Shown one piece after another: positions 1-8,763 of a stretch of DNA of 64,000 nt. The DNA comes from Bacteroidota bacterium (GTDB lineage: Bacteria; Bacteroidota; Bacteroidia; Chitinophagales; LD1): NCBI GenBank assembly GCA_016722375.1, contig JADKJG010000001.1, forward strand, positions 372,001 through 436,000, read 5' to 3'. Within the stretch, counting starts at the first letter, position 1, and each line of letters begins with the position of its first letter. Below the pieces are notes generated by a model that saw nothing but the letters and a program-made list of their open reading frames with translations, was not told where the DNA came from and did not search any database. The translations under genes and the position numbers were made by a program.

Positions 1-345
1 GACGGAGTGTTTTACTCCAACCTAGTTTGCAAACGCGGTGCTGAAACCTTTGAGATAGATTCCAGAACATCTGATGCTTTGGCGCTTGCCGTCCGATATG
101 ATGCCTCTATATACATCGAAGAAAGTATCCTGAACGAAGCTGGCGTAGAGGCCGATCCTAACGAAGATATTCCTATAGCCTCCGGCGAGGAGAAAGAGAC
201 CTCTGCTCCTGGTGGTCCCAGACCTTCGGCAAACTATGCCGAGATGTCGGTAGCCGACCTGAACGCCGCCTTGAAAACGGCCATAGAAAATGAAGACTAC
301 GAAATGGCTGCGCGCATCCGCGATGAATTGAATAAGAAAAAGTAG
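1..345 (+). CDS. Bifunctional nuclease (BFN/DUF151) family protein with C-terminal UVR motif, 5'-truncated
   Basis: The reading frame is open from base 1, so the window cuts off the start; an internal GTG at 7 is not the real start. The visible 114 residues begin in the conserved end of a BFN (DUF151) domain, with the typical pattern SDALALAVR followed by an acidic segment and an ILNEAG stretch. A low-complexity linker rich in E, G and P follows. The last ~35 residues (DLNAALKTAIENEDYEMAARIRDEL) form a UvrB/UvrC-type helical hairpin, a frequent partner of BFN domains in Bacteroidota. Plant and bacterial BFN members have reported nuclease activity, but the cellular role here is unknown. The gene converges on the T9SS protein at 433 across a palindromic repeat. 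Confidence 0.82.
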   Translation, partial: DGVFYSNLVCKRGAETFEIDSRTSDALALAVRYDASIYIEESILNEAGVEADPNEDIPIASGEEKETSAPGGPRPSANYAEMSVADLNAALKTAIENEDYEMAARIRDELNKKK

Positions 346-348
346 TAG

Positions 349-441
349 CCCCCTAACCCCCAAAGGGGGAACCGGTGTAGTCTTTATTATTAAACTTCTC
401 TTAATTCGGCTGTCTTTATTCCCCCTTGGGGGTTAGGGGGC
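349..441. repeat. Inverted pair of G/C-run palindromes between convergent genes, likely bidirectional terminator
   Basis: Positions 349-371 (gccccctaacccccaaag and following) recur as the reverse complement at 419-441 with a one-base length difference. Each copy is itself self-complementary (CCCCC against GGGGG), and the two can pair with each other across a 47-base AT-rich loop. The position, directly after two convergent stop codons, suits a bidirectional terminator. The element looks like an interspersed repeat rather than a gene-specific hairpin. Confidence 0.7.
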
Positions 442-2673
442 TTTCACCCACATCTTCCTCACCGCCGCTCCATTCATCTTCACCTCTACAAAGTAAACAC
501 CCGACGCAAAGCTGCTGACATCTATTGGTGAAGCAAAGTTTTGTTCGCTCAGCCTTCTTCCGTTCATATCAAATATCGAAACAGCCCCAAGACTCCCGAA
601 GGGGACTTTACCTGTGATTTGGATGAAGAGTTGAGCGGTGGCGGGGTTAGGGTAAATATGTATCGAAGAGTTTGCTGCTAATTCACTGACACCGCTAATG
701 ACAACAGAGCTGGACGTAGCGGCACATCCATTTATATCCGTTATCCCCAGACTATACTCTCCGGGTTCAGCGGCAACATACACGGAGGTGGTCGCGCCGG
801 GAATCTTTTCCCCGTTCAGATACCATTGATAGCTCGCTGCACTAAAGGAAGACATCGTATCTCCCTGAAGAACGATGGAAACCGAAGATACCGGATACAC
901 GGCCACCCCCTTTCTATCAGAAACAAGGGAGCATCCGTTCGATGCGGTCACGCTCACCCAATAATTTCCCGCAAGGCTGGTAGTAGTACAACTCGCTGTT
1001 CCTCCATTGTTCCATTGGTAGGCAACAAAAGTGTCGGGCGCACAAATCTCCATCATATTTCCGGAGCAAATGATGGTGTCATCGCCGAGGCTGACAGGCG
1101 CGGTGGTGAAGGATGAAATGGAAATCGAATCGCGATACGCGCCACAAAGGTTGCTCACCTCCAACCAAAAGAGGCCATTCGAGGCATTGATGAAGGTGCT
1201 GTCTGTGGTATTATCCTGCCAAAGGAAATTTCCCGATGGAACCGGAGCCGGTCGAAGCGTCAGCGAGGCGCCGTTGCAAATCAGGGTGTCGCCGCCCAAG
1301 CTGAACGGAGCAACTTCACTTTGGAAAGTGAGGTTCACCGAATCCCTGCCGGTGCCACATTCATTGATAACCTGTACCCAATACAGACCGGTGGCGCTGG
1401 CCGAAACAGTCGCCGCTGTGCTATTATCCTGCCAAAGATAATTGGAAGGTACGCCGCCAGTAAGGATAGGCAGAAGCGCATGAGCCGTTGTGCTGCATAA
1501 TATCGTATCGCTGCCCAAAGAGACAACCGGTGCCAAAAGCTGTTGGACCTTTATTGAATCTCTGCTTGCCCCACATTCATTGCCAGCTTGTATCCAATAA
1601 AGCCCCGAACTGTCGGCCATTGAAGTTGAGTCGGTGCTGTTGTCCTGCCACAGAAAACTTAAAGGCTTACCGCCATTGAGCAAGGGAATAAGCGGGTAAG
1701 CAGATCCGTTACATATCAACGTGTCATTCCCTAAGGCTACCAAGGGGGCAAACTTCTGTGTGATATTGATAGAATCTCTACCGGTACATACTCCTTGTTT
1801 CATCGAGAGCCAATACAATCCGGGAGCACTCACCCTTAGCGAACTAGCGGTGCTGCTATCATTCCACAAATAAGTAGCACCGGGTGTCGAATCTCGAAGC
1901 AGAAGCGATTGTCCGTTGCAAATCGCGGTATCATTTCCCAAACTGAAGCTAAGGTCGGTTGGACTGCCGAAATAAACATCATCAATGCCCAAATCTGTCC
2001 AGCCCTGACCGCGGCGGCTCTCGATGCGCAGATCTGCGGTGGTGTCTGAACCGGATTGCCAAGTAGTGCACAACTGTTTCCATTGCGGACAACAAGGAAC
2101 GGTGATGAGTCCCAAATCAAGTTCCACCATATCCACCCCGTTGATACGCAGGCCCACCAGCGGCGCGCCTCCGCTGACGCAATTATTGTTCCGCGACAGG
2201 TCGCGCACCCAGCTCGAAAAAACATACGTGGTGTTTGGTGTTACGGCAATCAGGTTCTCCTTGCCGGTTGGCAAATTCGGATTGTAAGGTTTCCAAGCGG
2301 TGGCCGGAGTAGCGACACTTGCACTAGGGCCGGTATCGAACCAGAGATAATTTCCGTTGCTATTGCCGGAAGTATGGTCATATTGAGGGGTAAAGGTACA
2401 AGCACCAAAATTGCGCGACGCAGTGATCATGTATGTTCCATAGCCTACCGGTGTAGGCCAATAGGTATTATCTGTTTGAAAGCCCGGAGGCACGGTGGAA
2501 AATGTATCGGCGAAGTTGGAATTGTAAGCAGCCAACAGGTTGATGCCGCTGGTGCAGCATTGTCCATACGCACTGGTGTAGCCTATGGCAAACCATAGTC
2601 CTAACAAACTTAAAGTGTAAAATCTCTTGCTCAATGATGTACTTTGAAAGCTAAAAATAAAAAAGCCTCCCAC
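433..2673 (-). CDS. Secreted T9SS type A cargo protein with repeated Ig/PKD-like domains
   Basis: Protein of up to 746 residues. The listed start is a GTG. A TTG at 2634 would give a compact 25-residue signal peptide (SKRFYTLSLLGLWFAIGYTS, cleavage near AYGQ) and may be the true start. Residues ~38-235 look like a carbohydrate-binding-type jelly roll (CCTSG...LRINGVDMVELDLG...DVYFG). About five beta repeats of ~70 residues follow, each opening with an LGNDTxIC-like motif and containing a conserved YLWxDxS core. Residues ~665-746 form a T9SS type A sorting domain (IHIYPNPATAQLFIQ, then GVYFVEVK and a basic end). It is therefore expected to cross the outer membrane through the T9SS and be surface-attached or released. 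Substrate is unknown. The upstream side abuts the degenerate locus at 2.7-3.3 kb. Confidence 0.85.
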   Translation of the reverse strand: MGGFFIFSFQSTSLSKRFYTLSLLGLWFAIGYTSAYGQCCTSGINLLAAYNSNFADTFSTVPPGFQTDNTYWPTPVGYGTYMITASRNFGACTFTPQYDHTSGNSNGNYLWFDTGPSASVATPATAWKPYNPNLPTGKENLIAVTPNTTYVFSSWVRDLSRNNNCVSGGAPLVGLRINGVDMVELDLGLITVPCCPQWKQLCTTWQSGSDTTADLRIESRRGQGWTDLGIDDVYFGSPTDLSFSLGNDTAICNGQSLLLRDSTPGATYLWNDSSTASSLRVSAPGLYWLSMKQGVCTGRDSINITQKFAPLVALGNDTLICNGSAYPLIPLLNGGKPLSFLWQDNSTDSTSMADSSGLYWIQAGNECGASRDSIKVQQLLAPVVSLGSDTILCSTTAHALLPILTGGVPSNYLWQDNSTAATVSASATGLYWVQVINECGTGRDSVNLTFQSEVAPFSLGGDTLICNGASLTLRPAPVPSGNFLWQDNTTDSTFINASNGLFWLEVSNLCGAYRDSISISSFTTAPVSLGDDTIICSGNMMEICAPDTFVAYQWNNGGTASCTTTSLAGNYWVSVTASNGCSLVSDRKGVAVYPVSSVSIVLQGDTMSSFSAASYQWYLNGEKIPGATTSVYVAAEPGEYSLGITDINGCAATSSSVVISGVSELAANSSIHIYPNPATAQLFIQITGKVPFGSLGAVSIFDMNGRRLSEQNFASPIDVSSFASGVYFVEVKMNGAAVRKMWVKAP

Positions 2674-2738
2674 AATGCTGAATGATGAACGCTGAGTGCT
2701 GAGTTGAAACGCTGCCCTGCGAAAGGGCTTTGTATTGA

Positions 2739-2784
2739 CAAGGGGTCATGACACAAAGTTACAACAAGGGGTCATGACCCCTTG
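2739..2784. repeat. Duplicated ggggtcatga palindrome
   Basis: A perfect 20-bp palindrome (caaggggtcatgacccctt plus g) lies at 2765-2784. Its left arm is duplicated directly at 2739-2752. It sits between the T9SS gene start and the decayed FnIII locus. It may be an operator, a hairpin or a small mobile repeat; nothing in the sequence decides between these. Confidence 0.55.
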
Positions 2785-2820
2785 CTGCAAAAGGGCTTCT
2801 GATGGAGTTTGGTAAAACTT

Positions 2821-3000
2821 ACGACGCCGGTACCGCGCGATAGGGTCGCAAACAAGACTGGCGCCGAAATCATTCACGGCATACACACTGACAGTGTATT
2901 TGAATTGAGACGTGAAGCCTGAAAGCGTCGTCTTGCGATGGGTATCGGTTTTGAAGGCTACAATTTCCGCCGCTGCTGCGGTGGGTGTTCGTTTTACCAA
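2821..3000 (-). pseudogene. Remnant of a small FnIII-type protein (C-terminal part only)
   Basis: A minus-strand frame covers 2746-3321, but only residues ~108-167 (about 3000 down to 2821) resemble protein. This stretch contains KTDTHRKTTLSGFTSQFKYT then VSVYAVNDFGAS, the pattern of the last strands of a fibronectin type III domain. It resembles the C-terminal FnIII half of the intact protein at 21809-22453. No helical N-terminal domain precedes it; instead the frame runs straight into the 21-bp array. The tail after ~2820 is unrelated sequence. I infer a decayed member of the repeat-linked family whose N-terminal half is lost. It could alternatively be chance similarity in a short stretch. 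Confidence 0.42.
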
Positions 3001-3054
3001 GCACCTTTGGATGGTTAGTGATAACACTGGCCCGGACGCAAAGCGTATTTGCAC

Positions 3055-3290
3055 AGGCGCTGTGCAAATGTGCATGACCTCTTTGCAAACTTGCATCACC
3101 CTTTGCAAACGTGCATGGCTGCTTTGCAAATTTGCATCACCCTTTTCATTTGCTTGCCCTCTTTGCAAACTTGCATGAGTCTTTTGCAAACTTGCTTGCC
3201 TTCTTTGCAAACTTGCTTGCCCTCCATGCAAACTTGCATGAGCCTTTTTGCAATTTGCATGGCCTCTGTGCAAATTTGCTTTTGAGGCCG
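3055..3290. repeat. Degenerate tandem array, ~21-bp unit, about 11 copies (locus A)
   Basis: On the minus strand the unit is close to GCAAGTTTGCAAAGAGG plus four variable bases. The TGCAAA/C core on the plus strand starts at 3063, 3084, 3104, 3125, then (after a shortened unit of about 18 bp) near 3164, 3185, 3206, 3227, 3249 and 3269, so spacing is mostly 21 with occasional 18, 20 or 22. Read through on the minus strand it gives a heptad-like string (ANLxxxH, ASLQRRQ), which makes a plausible-looking open frame. The lack of a start context and the similarity to other non-coding 21-bp arrays in this window argue that it is not protein-coding. There are no spacers, so it is not a CRISPR array. 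Confidence 0.8.
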
Positions 3291-3438
3291 GAATGGATAA
3301 AGAAGGCTGATTTGGGTTCATTTTGAGGCTTTTTTGGGCTTTTTACCACTTTTCAAAAATATAAGCAAACCTAAGCCCCGAAGCATTACCCAAAAATGGG
3401 GAATTGTCATAATAGTGTCATTTTTTTGGGGGGTAGGC

Positions 3439-3469
3439 GCGATTCCATCCCTCAAAGGGATGGAATCGC
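3439..3469. repeat. Perfect 13-bp-arm hairpin upstream of T9SS gene
   Basis: gcgattccatccc is followed by a 5-base loop (tcaaa) and its exact reverse complement. It lies in the leader of the gene starting at 3525, about 55 bases before the ATG, and is preceded by a T/G run. It may be a transcriptional attenuator or an interspersed palindrome. Confidence 0.6.
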
Positions 3470-3524
3470 TGAAAGAAGTTATACTTTCAAACCTGAAAAT
3501 TCATTTCATATAAAACCAAATCCT

Positions 3525-4850
3525 ATGAAACACATTTACCTCCTGTTCATCATTCTTTCATCCGCTTCCTTGGCACATAGCCAATGCACTGCCGACATCC
3601 GCATCAACTCCAATGGCCGAGGCGGATATACTTTCGATACGCTTAGTGTCAATAGCCCCGATGCCGTCGCCACCTTCCTCCTCACGGTGGGCAACGACAC
3701 TTTATTGCTTGACACCAACACCTTGCAGTCGTCCTACAACTTCGACACCAACAGCACCTATCGAATTTGTATGCACCTGATGGATACGGTGACGCTCTGC
3801 GAATCGGACACTTGCAAAGATTTTGTGGTGGAGGATGCCGAGTATCATAAGTTGTTGGAGGAGGTGAATGAATGGTCTTTGGCTAACTATATCTGCTTAG
3901 TGAGAAGGGAGCCAACGGTGATTACATCCCGGTCATCATGTTCAAATTCGTCCAACGATTACCCCGCGAGGATATTTTCACAGAATGACACAATAATTGA
4001 TTCTCTACCGTATAAAATAATCATAACCGATGGAGGTTATTTTGGCAGTCAACCGTGTGTGTTCGGATATATGAGAGAAGATACCGTGCTGCGTAGAGTT
4101 TATTTCAGGGATGATTATGATACCACAGAATCACTTTTGTATGATTTCTCGCTGAAAGTGAAGGATACGATTTCTCTTCGCTTTAAACGCTCATCCCTTG
4201 CATATTACCCCAACGGGACTTATCGGGTGGATTCTATCAAGTCCTTTACTATCTTTTCTATTCAGTACAGAACGTTTTTTCTTCGCAACCATAATGCGCC
4301 ATATTCAAGGACATTGGTTTGGCTTGAAGGTACCGGTCATTTAGGAAATCCGGTTATTACTTATGTCAGAAATGATGGATCATGTGGCGGCGGTTTGTGT
4401 AACGAAGGCCCTTTCTACGAAATCTCTGCACGGGATTATGGCTCAGAAGTTCTTTGCTTCAGCCACAACCAAAAGGTGTACTTTAATGATTGCTCCTATC
4501 AGCAAGCTGTGCTAATTTGGGACAACTGTTTCCATTTTGTTGACTCATGCAATTACGGTTCAGCTTGCGGAGCCATCCATGAAATCGGCTCGCTCAAATC
4601 ATTAGACATTTCACCTAATCCTTCGGATGGAAAAATCACTTTGCAGTTTGATGTATCCGAAAGTTCAGAGTTTGAAATCATCCTTCATGCTTTGGATGGC
4701 AGAACAGTTTCCGGCAATTATAATCTCGGAAGATTAAGCGCGGGCTTGCAGTCTCGGTCCCTCAACTTTGCGCATCTTCCCGCTGGTCTTTACTTGCTTG
4801 AATGCCGCAACCAAGAAGGCTCGGTGTTTAAGAAGTTGGTGGTTAATTAA
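3525..4850 (+). CDS. Secreted T9SS type A cargo protein of unknown function
   Basis: The open frame extends upstream to 3396, but the ATG at 3525 is chosen because it begins a clear signal peptide (MKHIYLLFIILSSASLAHSQ, cleavage after AHS); the upstream extension lies in repeat DNA. The mature protein of ~420 residues starts with a beta-rich segment that is acidic and threonine-rich (residues ~20-120). A cysteine-containing middle region resembles nothing I recognise. The final ~85 residues form a type A sorting domain (LDISPNPSDGKITLQFD ... LPAGLYLLECRNQEG). The protein should be exported by Sec and then by the T9SS. It stands alone between repeat regions and has no visible operon partner. 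Confidence 0.83.
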   Translation: MKHIYLLFIILSSASLAHSQCTADIRINSNGRGGYTFDTLSVNSPDAVATFLLTVGNDTLLLDTNTLQSSYNFDTNSTYRICMHLMDTVTLCESDTCKDFVVEDAEYHKLLEEVNEWSLANYICLVRREPTVITSRSSCSNSSNDYPARIFSQNDTIIDSLPYKIIITDGGYFGSQPCVFGYMREDTVLRRVYFRDDYDTTESLLYDFSLKVKDTISLRFKRSSLAYYPNGTYRVDSIKSFTIFSIQYRTFFLRNHNAPYSRTLVWLEGTGHLGNPVITYVRNDGSCGGGLCNEGPFYEISARDYGSEVLCFSHNQKVYFNDCSYQQAVLIWDNCFHFVDSCNYGSACGAIHEIGSLKSLDISPNPSDGKITLQFDVSESSEFEIILHALDGRTVSGNYNLGRLSAGLQSRSLNFAHLPAGLYLLECRNQEGSVFKKLVVN

Positions 4851-4867
4851 GTACTGAGTTATGAATG

Positions 4868-5015
4868 CTGAGTGCTGAAAGAAATACAAATACAGTTTCA
4901 CGCAGAGTACGCGGAGGTTATCGCAGAGAACGCAAAGAGATTGGCCGTCTTTCCTTTGCGCGCTCTGCGCGGTATTTTCTTTGCGGCCTCTGCGTGAAAC
5001 AGATTCAGCCCTCAG
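4868..5015. repeat. Long imperfect palindrome, 'cacgcagag / ctctgcgtg' intergenic repeat
   Basis: The outer arms pair ctgagtgctgaa (4868-4879) with ttcagccctcag (5004-5015). The inner arms pair gtttcacgcagag (4895-4907) with ctctgcgtgaaac (4988-5000). The interior holds further cgcagag/gcgctctgcg half-sites. It fills most of the gap between the T9SS gene and the nucleoside transporter. A fragment of similar wording (ctctgcaccctctgcgcgaa) occurs near 30917-30940, so it is an interspersed element. Confidence 0.7.
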
Positions 5016-5069
5016 CAACCCAACTCACAATTGCCGAATAACCTTATGTTTGTTTTATAACCACTCCAC

Positions 5070-6350
5070 ATGGAAAGATTCACCGGTCTTATAGGCGTTG
5101 TACTTATCTTGGGCATTGCCTACGCGCTTTCAAACAATCGCAAAGCCATTAACTATCGGCTAGTGTTCAGCGGCCTGGCCTTGCAACTTTCTTTGGCTTT
5201 GTTTATTCTAAAAACTCCGGTCGGGCAAAGCGTCTTTGGCTGGACGGGCGGCAAGATCAAACGACTGCTGGAACTGGCCGATAAAGGTGGCGAGTTTGTG
5301 TTTGGGGGTTTGATGCGGCCCGATTTGCTGCATCCTATCTTCGGCGATCACTATAGTTTTCTATTCATGTTCCGCATCATGCCTACCATCATTTTTGTGG
5401 CCGTGTTGGTCAGCATTGCCTATCATATCGGATTGATGCAAGTCATCGTTTCGTTCATCGCGCGCGGGGTTCATTCCCTGATGCGGGTGTCGGGCAGCGA
5501 GGCGCTGAGCAATGTGGCTTCGGCTTTTGTCGGGCAGGTAGAAGCGCAGATAATGATTAAGCCCTACATTTCGTCCATGACGATGAGCGAACTGCTGGCC
5601 TCGATGAGCGGCAGTATGGCTTGTATAGCCGGAGGGGTGATGGCGGTGTATATTGCGATGGGGGTGCCGGCGCCTTATCTGCTGGCGGCGAGCATCATGG
5701 CCGCACCGGCCTCGCTGGTGATCGCAAAGATTGTTTGGCCCGAAACGGAAGAGTCGGCTACGAAAGGCGCGGTGAAACTGGAAGTACATAAAACCCATGC
5801 CAACGTGCTGGATGCTATTGCGCACGGTGCTTCGGATGGATTGAAAATCTCGCTGAACGTCATCGCTATGCTGATTGGATTTATTGCGCTGATCGCACTG
5901 GCCGATGCCATCCTGATTAAAGTTGGGTTGATGCTTTCCGCCACCGGTCTAGACCTCAGCCCGATTGGCATCAACCTCGCCAACTTTACGCTCGATTCTA
6001 TCTTCGGTGCCGTCTTCTCTCTCTTTGCTTGGGCGATGGGTGTGCCGGGACATGAGATAAAAACAGTAGGGGCACTGCTCGGCACCAAGATGGTCATCAA
6101 TGAATTTGTGGCCTATGCCAACCTGACTCCTTTAATCGCGGCACATACACTTTCGCCGAAGGCGATTGTGATTGCCAGTTTTGCGCTCTGCGGCTTTGCC
6201 AACTTTGGTTCTATTGCTATTCAGGTAGGCGGCATCGGCGAGCTGGCACCGGACCGGCGCAAGGACCTTGCCCGCTTGGGTTTCAAAGCCTTGATTTGCG
6301 GCACACTGGCTTCTTATCTATCGGCCACCATCGCCGGAATCCTGACCTAA
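5070..6350 (+). CDS. Concentrative nucleoside transporter, NupC/CNT family
   Basis: This 426-residue protein is strongly hydrophobic throughout, with about ten membrane segments, and is full length for CNT transporters. Family features visible are the N-terminal LQLSLALFILKTPVG segment, the gate region with SxxFVGQVEAQIMIKPYI near residues 149-171, and the C-terminal half with GVPGHEIKTVGALLGTKMV followed by NEFVAYANL. CNT proteins couple uptake of nucleosides to a cation gradient across the inner membrane; the visible sequence does not show whether Na+ or H+ is used. Its stop codon overlaps the stop of the convergent folP gene by four bases. Specificity within purine and pyrimidine nucleosides is not predicted. 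Confidence 0.93.
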   Translation: MERFTGLIGVVLILGIAYALSNNRKAINYRLVFSGLALQLSLALFILKTPVGQSVFGWTGGKIKRLLELADKGGEFVFGGLMRPDLLHPIFGDHYSFLFMFRIMPTIIFVAVLVSIAYHIGLMQVIVSFIARGVHSLMRVSGSEALSNVASAFVGQVEAQIMIKPYISSMTMSELLASMSGSMACIAGGVMAVYIAMGVPAPYLLAASIMAAPASLVIAKIVWPETEESATKGAVKLEVHKTHANVLDAIAHGASDGLKISLNVIAMLIGFIALIALADAILIKVGLMLSATGLDLSPIGINLANFTLDSIFGAVFSLFAWAMGVPGHEIKTVGALLGTKMVINEFVAYANLTPLIAAHTLSPKAIVIASFALCGFANFGSIAIQVGGIGELAPDRRKDLARLGFKALICGTLASYLSATIAGILT

Positions 6351-7186
6351 GCCGGTTCCGAAGGGGGATAGCAGGCTTGGTATAATCGAATGACTTCTTT
6401 TGCTTCTTTCACGTCATGCACCCGCAGGATGTTGGCTCCATTCGTCAGCGCTATGGTATGAAGCGCAGTTGTTCCGTTCAAAGCTGATTCGGGATGGATA
6501 CCCAATGGTTTGCAGATCATAGCCTTGCGCGAAAGCCCCACCATCAAGGGCAGATTCATGTCAAGAAATGAATCCAGATGGCGCAGCAAAGTATAGTTGT
6601 GTTCCACTGTTTTCCCGAAACCAAAGCCGGGGTCTATCACCAAGTCGGTCAATCCGGCTTTCTGACATTGCTCCACTTGTTTAGCTAGAAAGGCTTTCAC
6701 TTCTTGAACCACCTGCTCATATTGTGGGTTCTCCTGCATATCTACCGGGTTGCCTTTTTTGTGCATGATGATAAAGGCCGCTTTATGTCTGGCAGCTATC
6801 TTTATGATCTCGGGTTCATAAGTTCCTCCCGAAATATCGTTGATGATATGTGCGCCAATCTGCAAGGCCTCTTCTGCCACTTTTGCATGAATCGTATCTA
6901 TCGAAATAATCGCTTCGGAAAACCGGTACCTGATTTGGCGCAAGACGGGAATCACCCGCTCTAACTCCTCTTCCACAGAAATAATTTCTGCCCCCGGTCG
7001 CGAACTCATCCCGCCTAGATCAATAATCTCAGCCCCTTCGCGAAGCATCCGCTCGGTTTGGTTCAAAGCATGCTCGCCTGCCCTGCTCTTGCCCCCATCA
7101 TAAAGGGAATCGGGGCTAAGGTTCAGAATCCCCATGATCAAAGGAGTGTGGAAATCAAGACTTCTATCACGGCATTTCAATCGCAT
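6347..7186 (-). CDS. folP: Dihydropteroate synthase
   Basis: The protein has 279 residues, the normal size for DHPS. This enzyme condenses p-aminobenzoate with 6-hydroxymethyl-dihydropterin diphosphate in folate synthesis. The sequence shows the N-terminal pterin-site motif MGILNLSPDSLYDGG (family norm NxTPDSFxDGG; here S and L replace T and F), the GGMSSRPGAE loop, the DPGFGFGKTVEHN motif, and GLSRKAMI near residue 220 with the conserved SRK. These loops form the pterin and pABA pockets in known structures. It is divergently arranged with the BT_3928-type gene at 7339, with a 152-bp gap that should hold both promoters. The motif substitutions are conservative and are not evidence of drug resistance. 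Confidence 0.95.
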   Translation of the reverse strand: MRLKCRDRSLDFHTPLIMGILNLSPDSLYDGGKSRAGEHALNQTERMLREGAEIIDLGGMSSRPGAEIISVEEELERVIPVLRQIRYRFSEAIISIDTIHAKVAEEALQIGAHIINDISGGTYEPEIIKIAARHKAAFIIMHKKGNPVDMQENPQYEQVVQEVKAFLAKQVEQCQKAGLTDLVIDPGFGFGKTVEHNYTLLRHLDSFLDMNLPLMVGLSRKAMICKPLGIHPESALNGTTALHTIALTNGANILRVHDVKEAKEVIRLYQACYPPSEPA

Positions 7187-7230
7187 TTGTCAATGTTTAT
7201 TAAACGGTTACGGAAATATCTTTTCTTATC

Positions 7231-7238
7231 TATTTTTG
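7231..7238 (+). promoter_or_regulatory. Candidate Bacteroidota -7 box (TATTTTTG)
   Basis: It matches the TAnnTTTG consensus recognised by the Bacteroidota primary sigma factor and lies 100 bases upstream of the BT_3928-type gene start. No good TTTG -33 element is seen at the right distance, so this is only a candidate. Confidence 0.3.
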
Positions 7239-7338
7239 GGGCGATGGCTCAAAAAACTTGTTCACGGTTCAATCAGCACGCCGCGAAAATAAAAGTCTTG
7301 AGGTTTGTAAGAAATCCAGCAGTCAATAAATCAAAAAC

Positions 7339-8763
7339 ATGACGGTATATACCATTTTCTCTATCGTAGCTGCGGCGGCCCTCGCGCTCGGCATTCTTCG
7401 CTTCTTCGTCAAGAAGCCGACCAATATCTACGTCACCTTCCTTCAAGATTTTATTGGTGTGTTCTTCATCTTCTCCGGCTTCGTCAAGGCCGTTGACCCG
7501 CTGGGAACCAGTTTCAAAATGCACGAATACTTTGAGGCTTTTGCTCAAGAAGGCTTCCGCCCGCTTTGGGAATTTCTGACAGGCTTCTCTACTGCGTTTG
7601 CTATCCTGATGATCGCCGCAGAACTCTTCTTTGGTTTCATGTTGCTTCTGGGATGGAAAACCAGATGGACCGTTGGCTTCATCTGGCTGCTCACTCTGTT
7701 CTTCACCTTCCTGACGGGCTATACCTACCTGTCCGGCTATTGCATCACGCCCAAGTTTATCCTGTCGGCTGCTTTTGTGTTTGGATTATTAGCCCTGATT
7801 GTGTTTCCCAAAACAATGGGTAAAAAAATCACCATCCTGGGGCCCTCAGTACTGCTTCTAGTAATTCTGTGTGGTATGTTTATGAGCGACTCTTCGGCTG
7901 CTTGTTCTTTTACCGAAACAAAGATGAAGGTAACGGACTGTGGCTGCTTTGGCGACTTCATCAAGCTGAAACCCTGGGAGACTTTCTATAAAGACATCAT
8001 CCTCGACCTCATGATTCTGGTACTGGTTCTCACGCCTCATTTGATTAGCGAAGCGCTGAGCACCACTTTCAGAAATATTGCCGCAGGAATCATCGGCGGT
8101 CTCGCTCTGCTGTTCTGTCTTTACAACGTATATTGGAACGAACCGGTACTTGATTTCCGTCCTTATGCCGTGGGCAATAATATTCCTGAATTGAGAACGG
8201 AAAAGAAGCCCGCCAAAGTCGAGATGATCTTTGTTTACCGAAGCAACAAGACCGGCGAGGCAAAAGAGTTTTCTTATGATGATGTGATGAAAGGTAAAAT
8301 GGATTATGCCGAATATGACAGCATGATTGAGCGTAAAGACAAAGTGCTTGATCCCGGCATACCGGCAAAGATTACCAATCTGCGAATTGAAAATGATGAG
8401 GGCACCGATATTACGGACGAGCTTTTTGCAGAGCCGGGCTATTCCTTCATGGTAGTGGCCTACAACCTGCATAAGACCAATGAACCGGCTTTTCAAAAGC
8501 TCAACGAGATTGCAGCGGGCAGCGGACAGGTCGGGGCAAAGTTCTTTGCCGTAACGGTGAACGATGGCAAGGTGGAAGATTTCCGCCACCGGAACCAAAC
8601 TGCTTACCCTTTCTACCACGCCGACGAAACCCCCTTGAAGACAATTATCCGCTCGAACCCCGGTTTGGTGTTATTGAAGAACGGAACAGTGGTGGGTAAA
8701 TGGCATTACCGCCACCTGCCTTCTTGGGAAGATTTGAAGAAGGAATATTTTTCAAATAAGTAA
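7339..8763 (+). CDS. BT_3928-type inner-membrane protein, DoxX/MauE-like N-terminus
   Basis: The protein has 474 residues. The first ~260 are a multi-pass membrane region: a DoxX-like bundle (FLQDFIGVFFIFSGFVKAVD) and a MauE-like signature CGCFGDFIKLKPWETFYKD near residues 200-220, next to a preceding ACSF cysteine. The C-terminal ~200 residues are soluble and of mixed alpha/beta character, with a VVAYNLHK strand and a terminal GTVVGKWHYRHLP strand that could be thioredoxin-like, but no CxxC motif is visible there. MauE/DoxX relatives take part in periplasmic redox or membrane protein maturation, which suggests but does not prove a redox role. The stop codon is immediately followed by the permease gene at 8764, so the two are probably co-transcribed. 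Confidence 0.8.
   Translation: MTVYTIFSIVAAAALALGILRFFVKKPTNIYVTFLQDFIGVFFIFSGFVKAVDPLGTSFKMHEYFEAFAQEGFRPLWEFLTGFSTAFAILMIAAELFFGFMLLLGWKTRWTVGFIWLLTLFFTFLTGYTYLSGYCITPKFILSAAFVFGLLALIVFPKTMGKKITILGPSVLLLVILCGMFMSDSSAACSFTETKMKVTDCGCFGDFIKLKPWETFYKDIILDLMILVLVLTPHLISEALSTTFRNIAAGIIGGLALLFCLYNVYWNEPVLDFRPYAVGNNIPELRTEKKPAKVEMIFVYRSNKTGEAKEFSYDDVMKGKMDYAEYDSMIERKDKVLDPGIPAKITNLRIENDEGTDITDELFAEPGYSFMVVAYNLHKTNEPAFQKLNEIAAGSGQVGAKFFAVTVNDGKVEDFRHRNQTAYPFYHADETPLKTIIRSNPGLVLLKNGTVVGKWHYRHLPSWEDLKKEYFSNK

Noticed and set aside
2746..3321. 191-residue heptad-repeat protein
   Set aside because: The heptads are the translation of a 21-bp DNA array with units of 18, 20 and 22 bp that break the register. 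No start signal or conserved context is seen.
3396..3524. Extended N-terminus of the T9SS protein at 3525
   Set aside because: The extension passes through a perfect hairpin and lacks secretion features. The ATG at 3525 begins a proper signal peptide.
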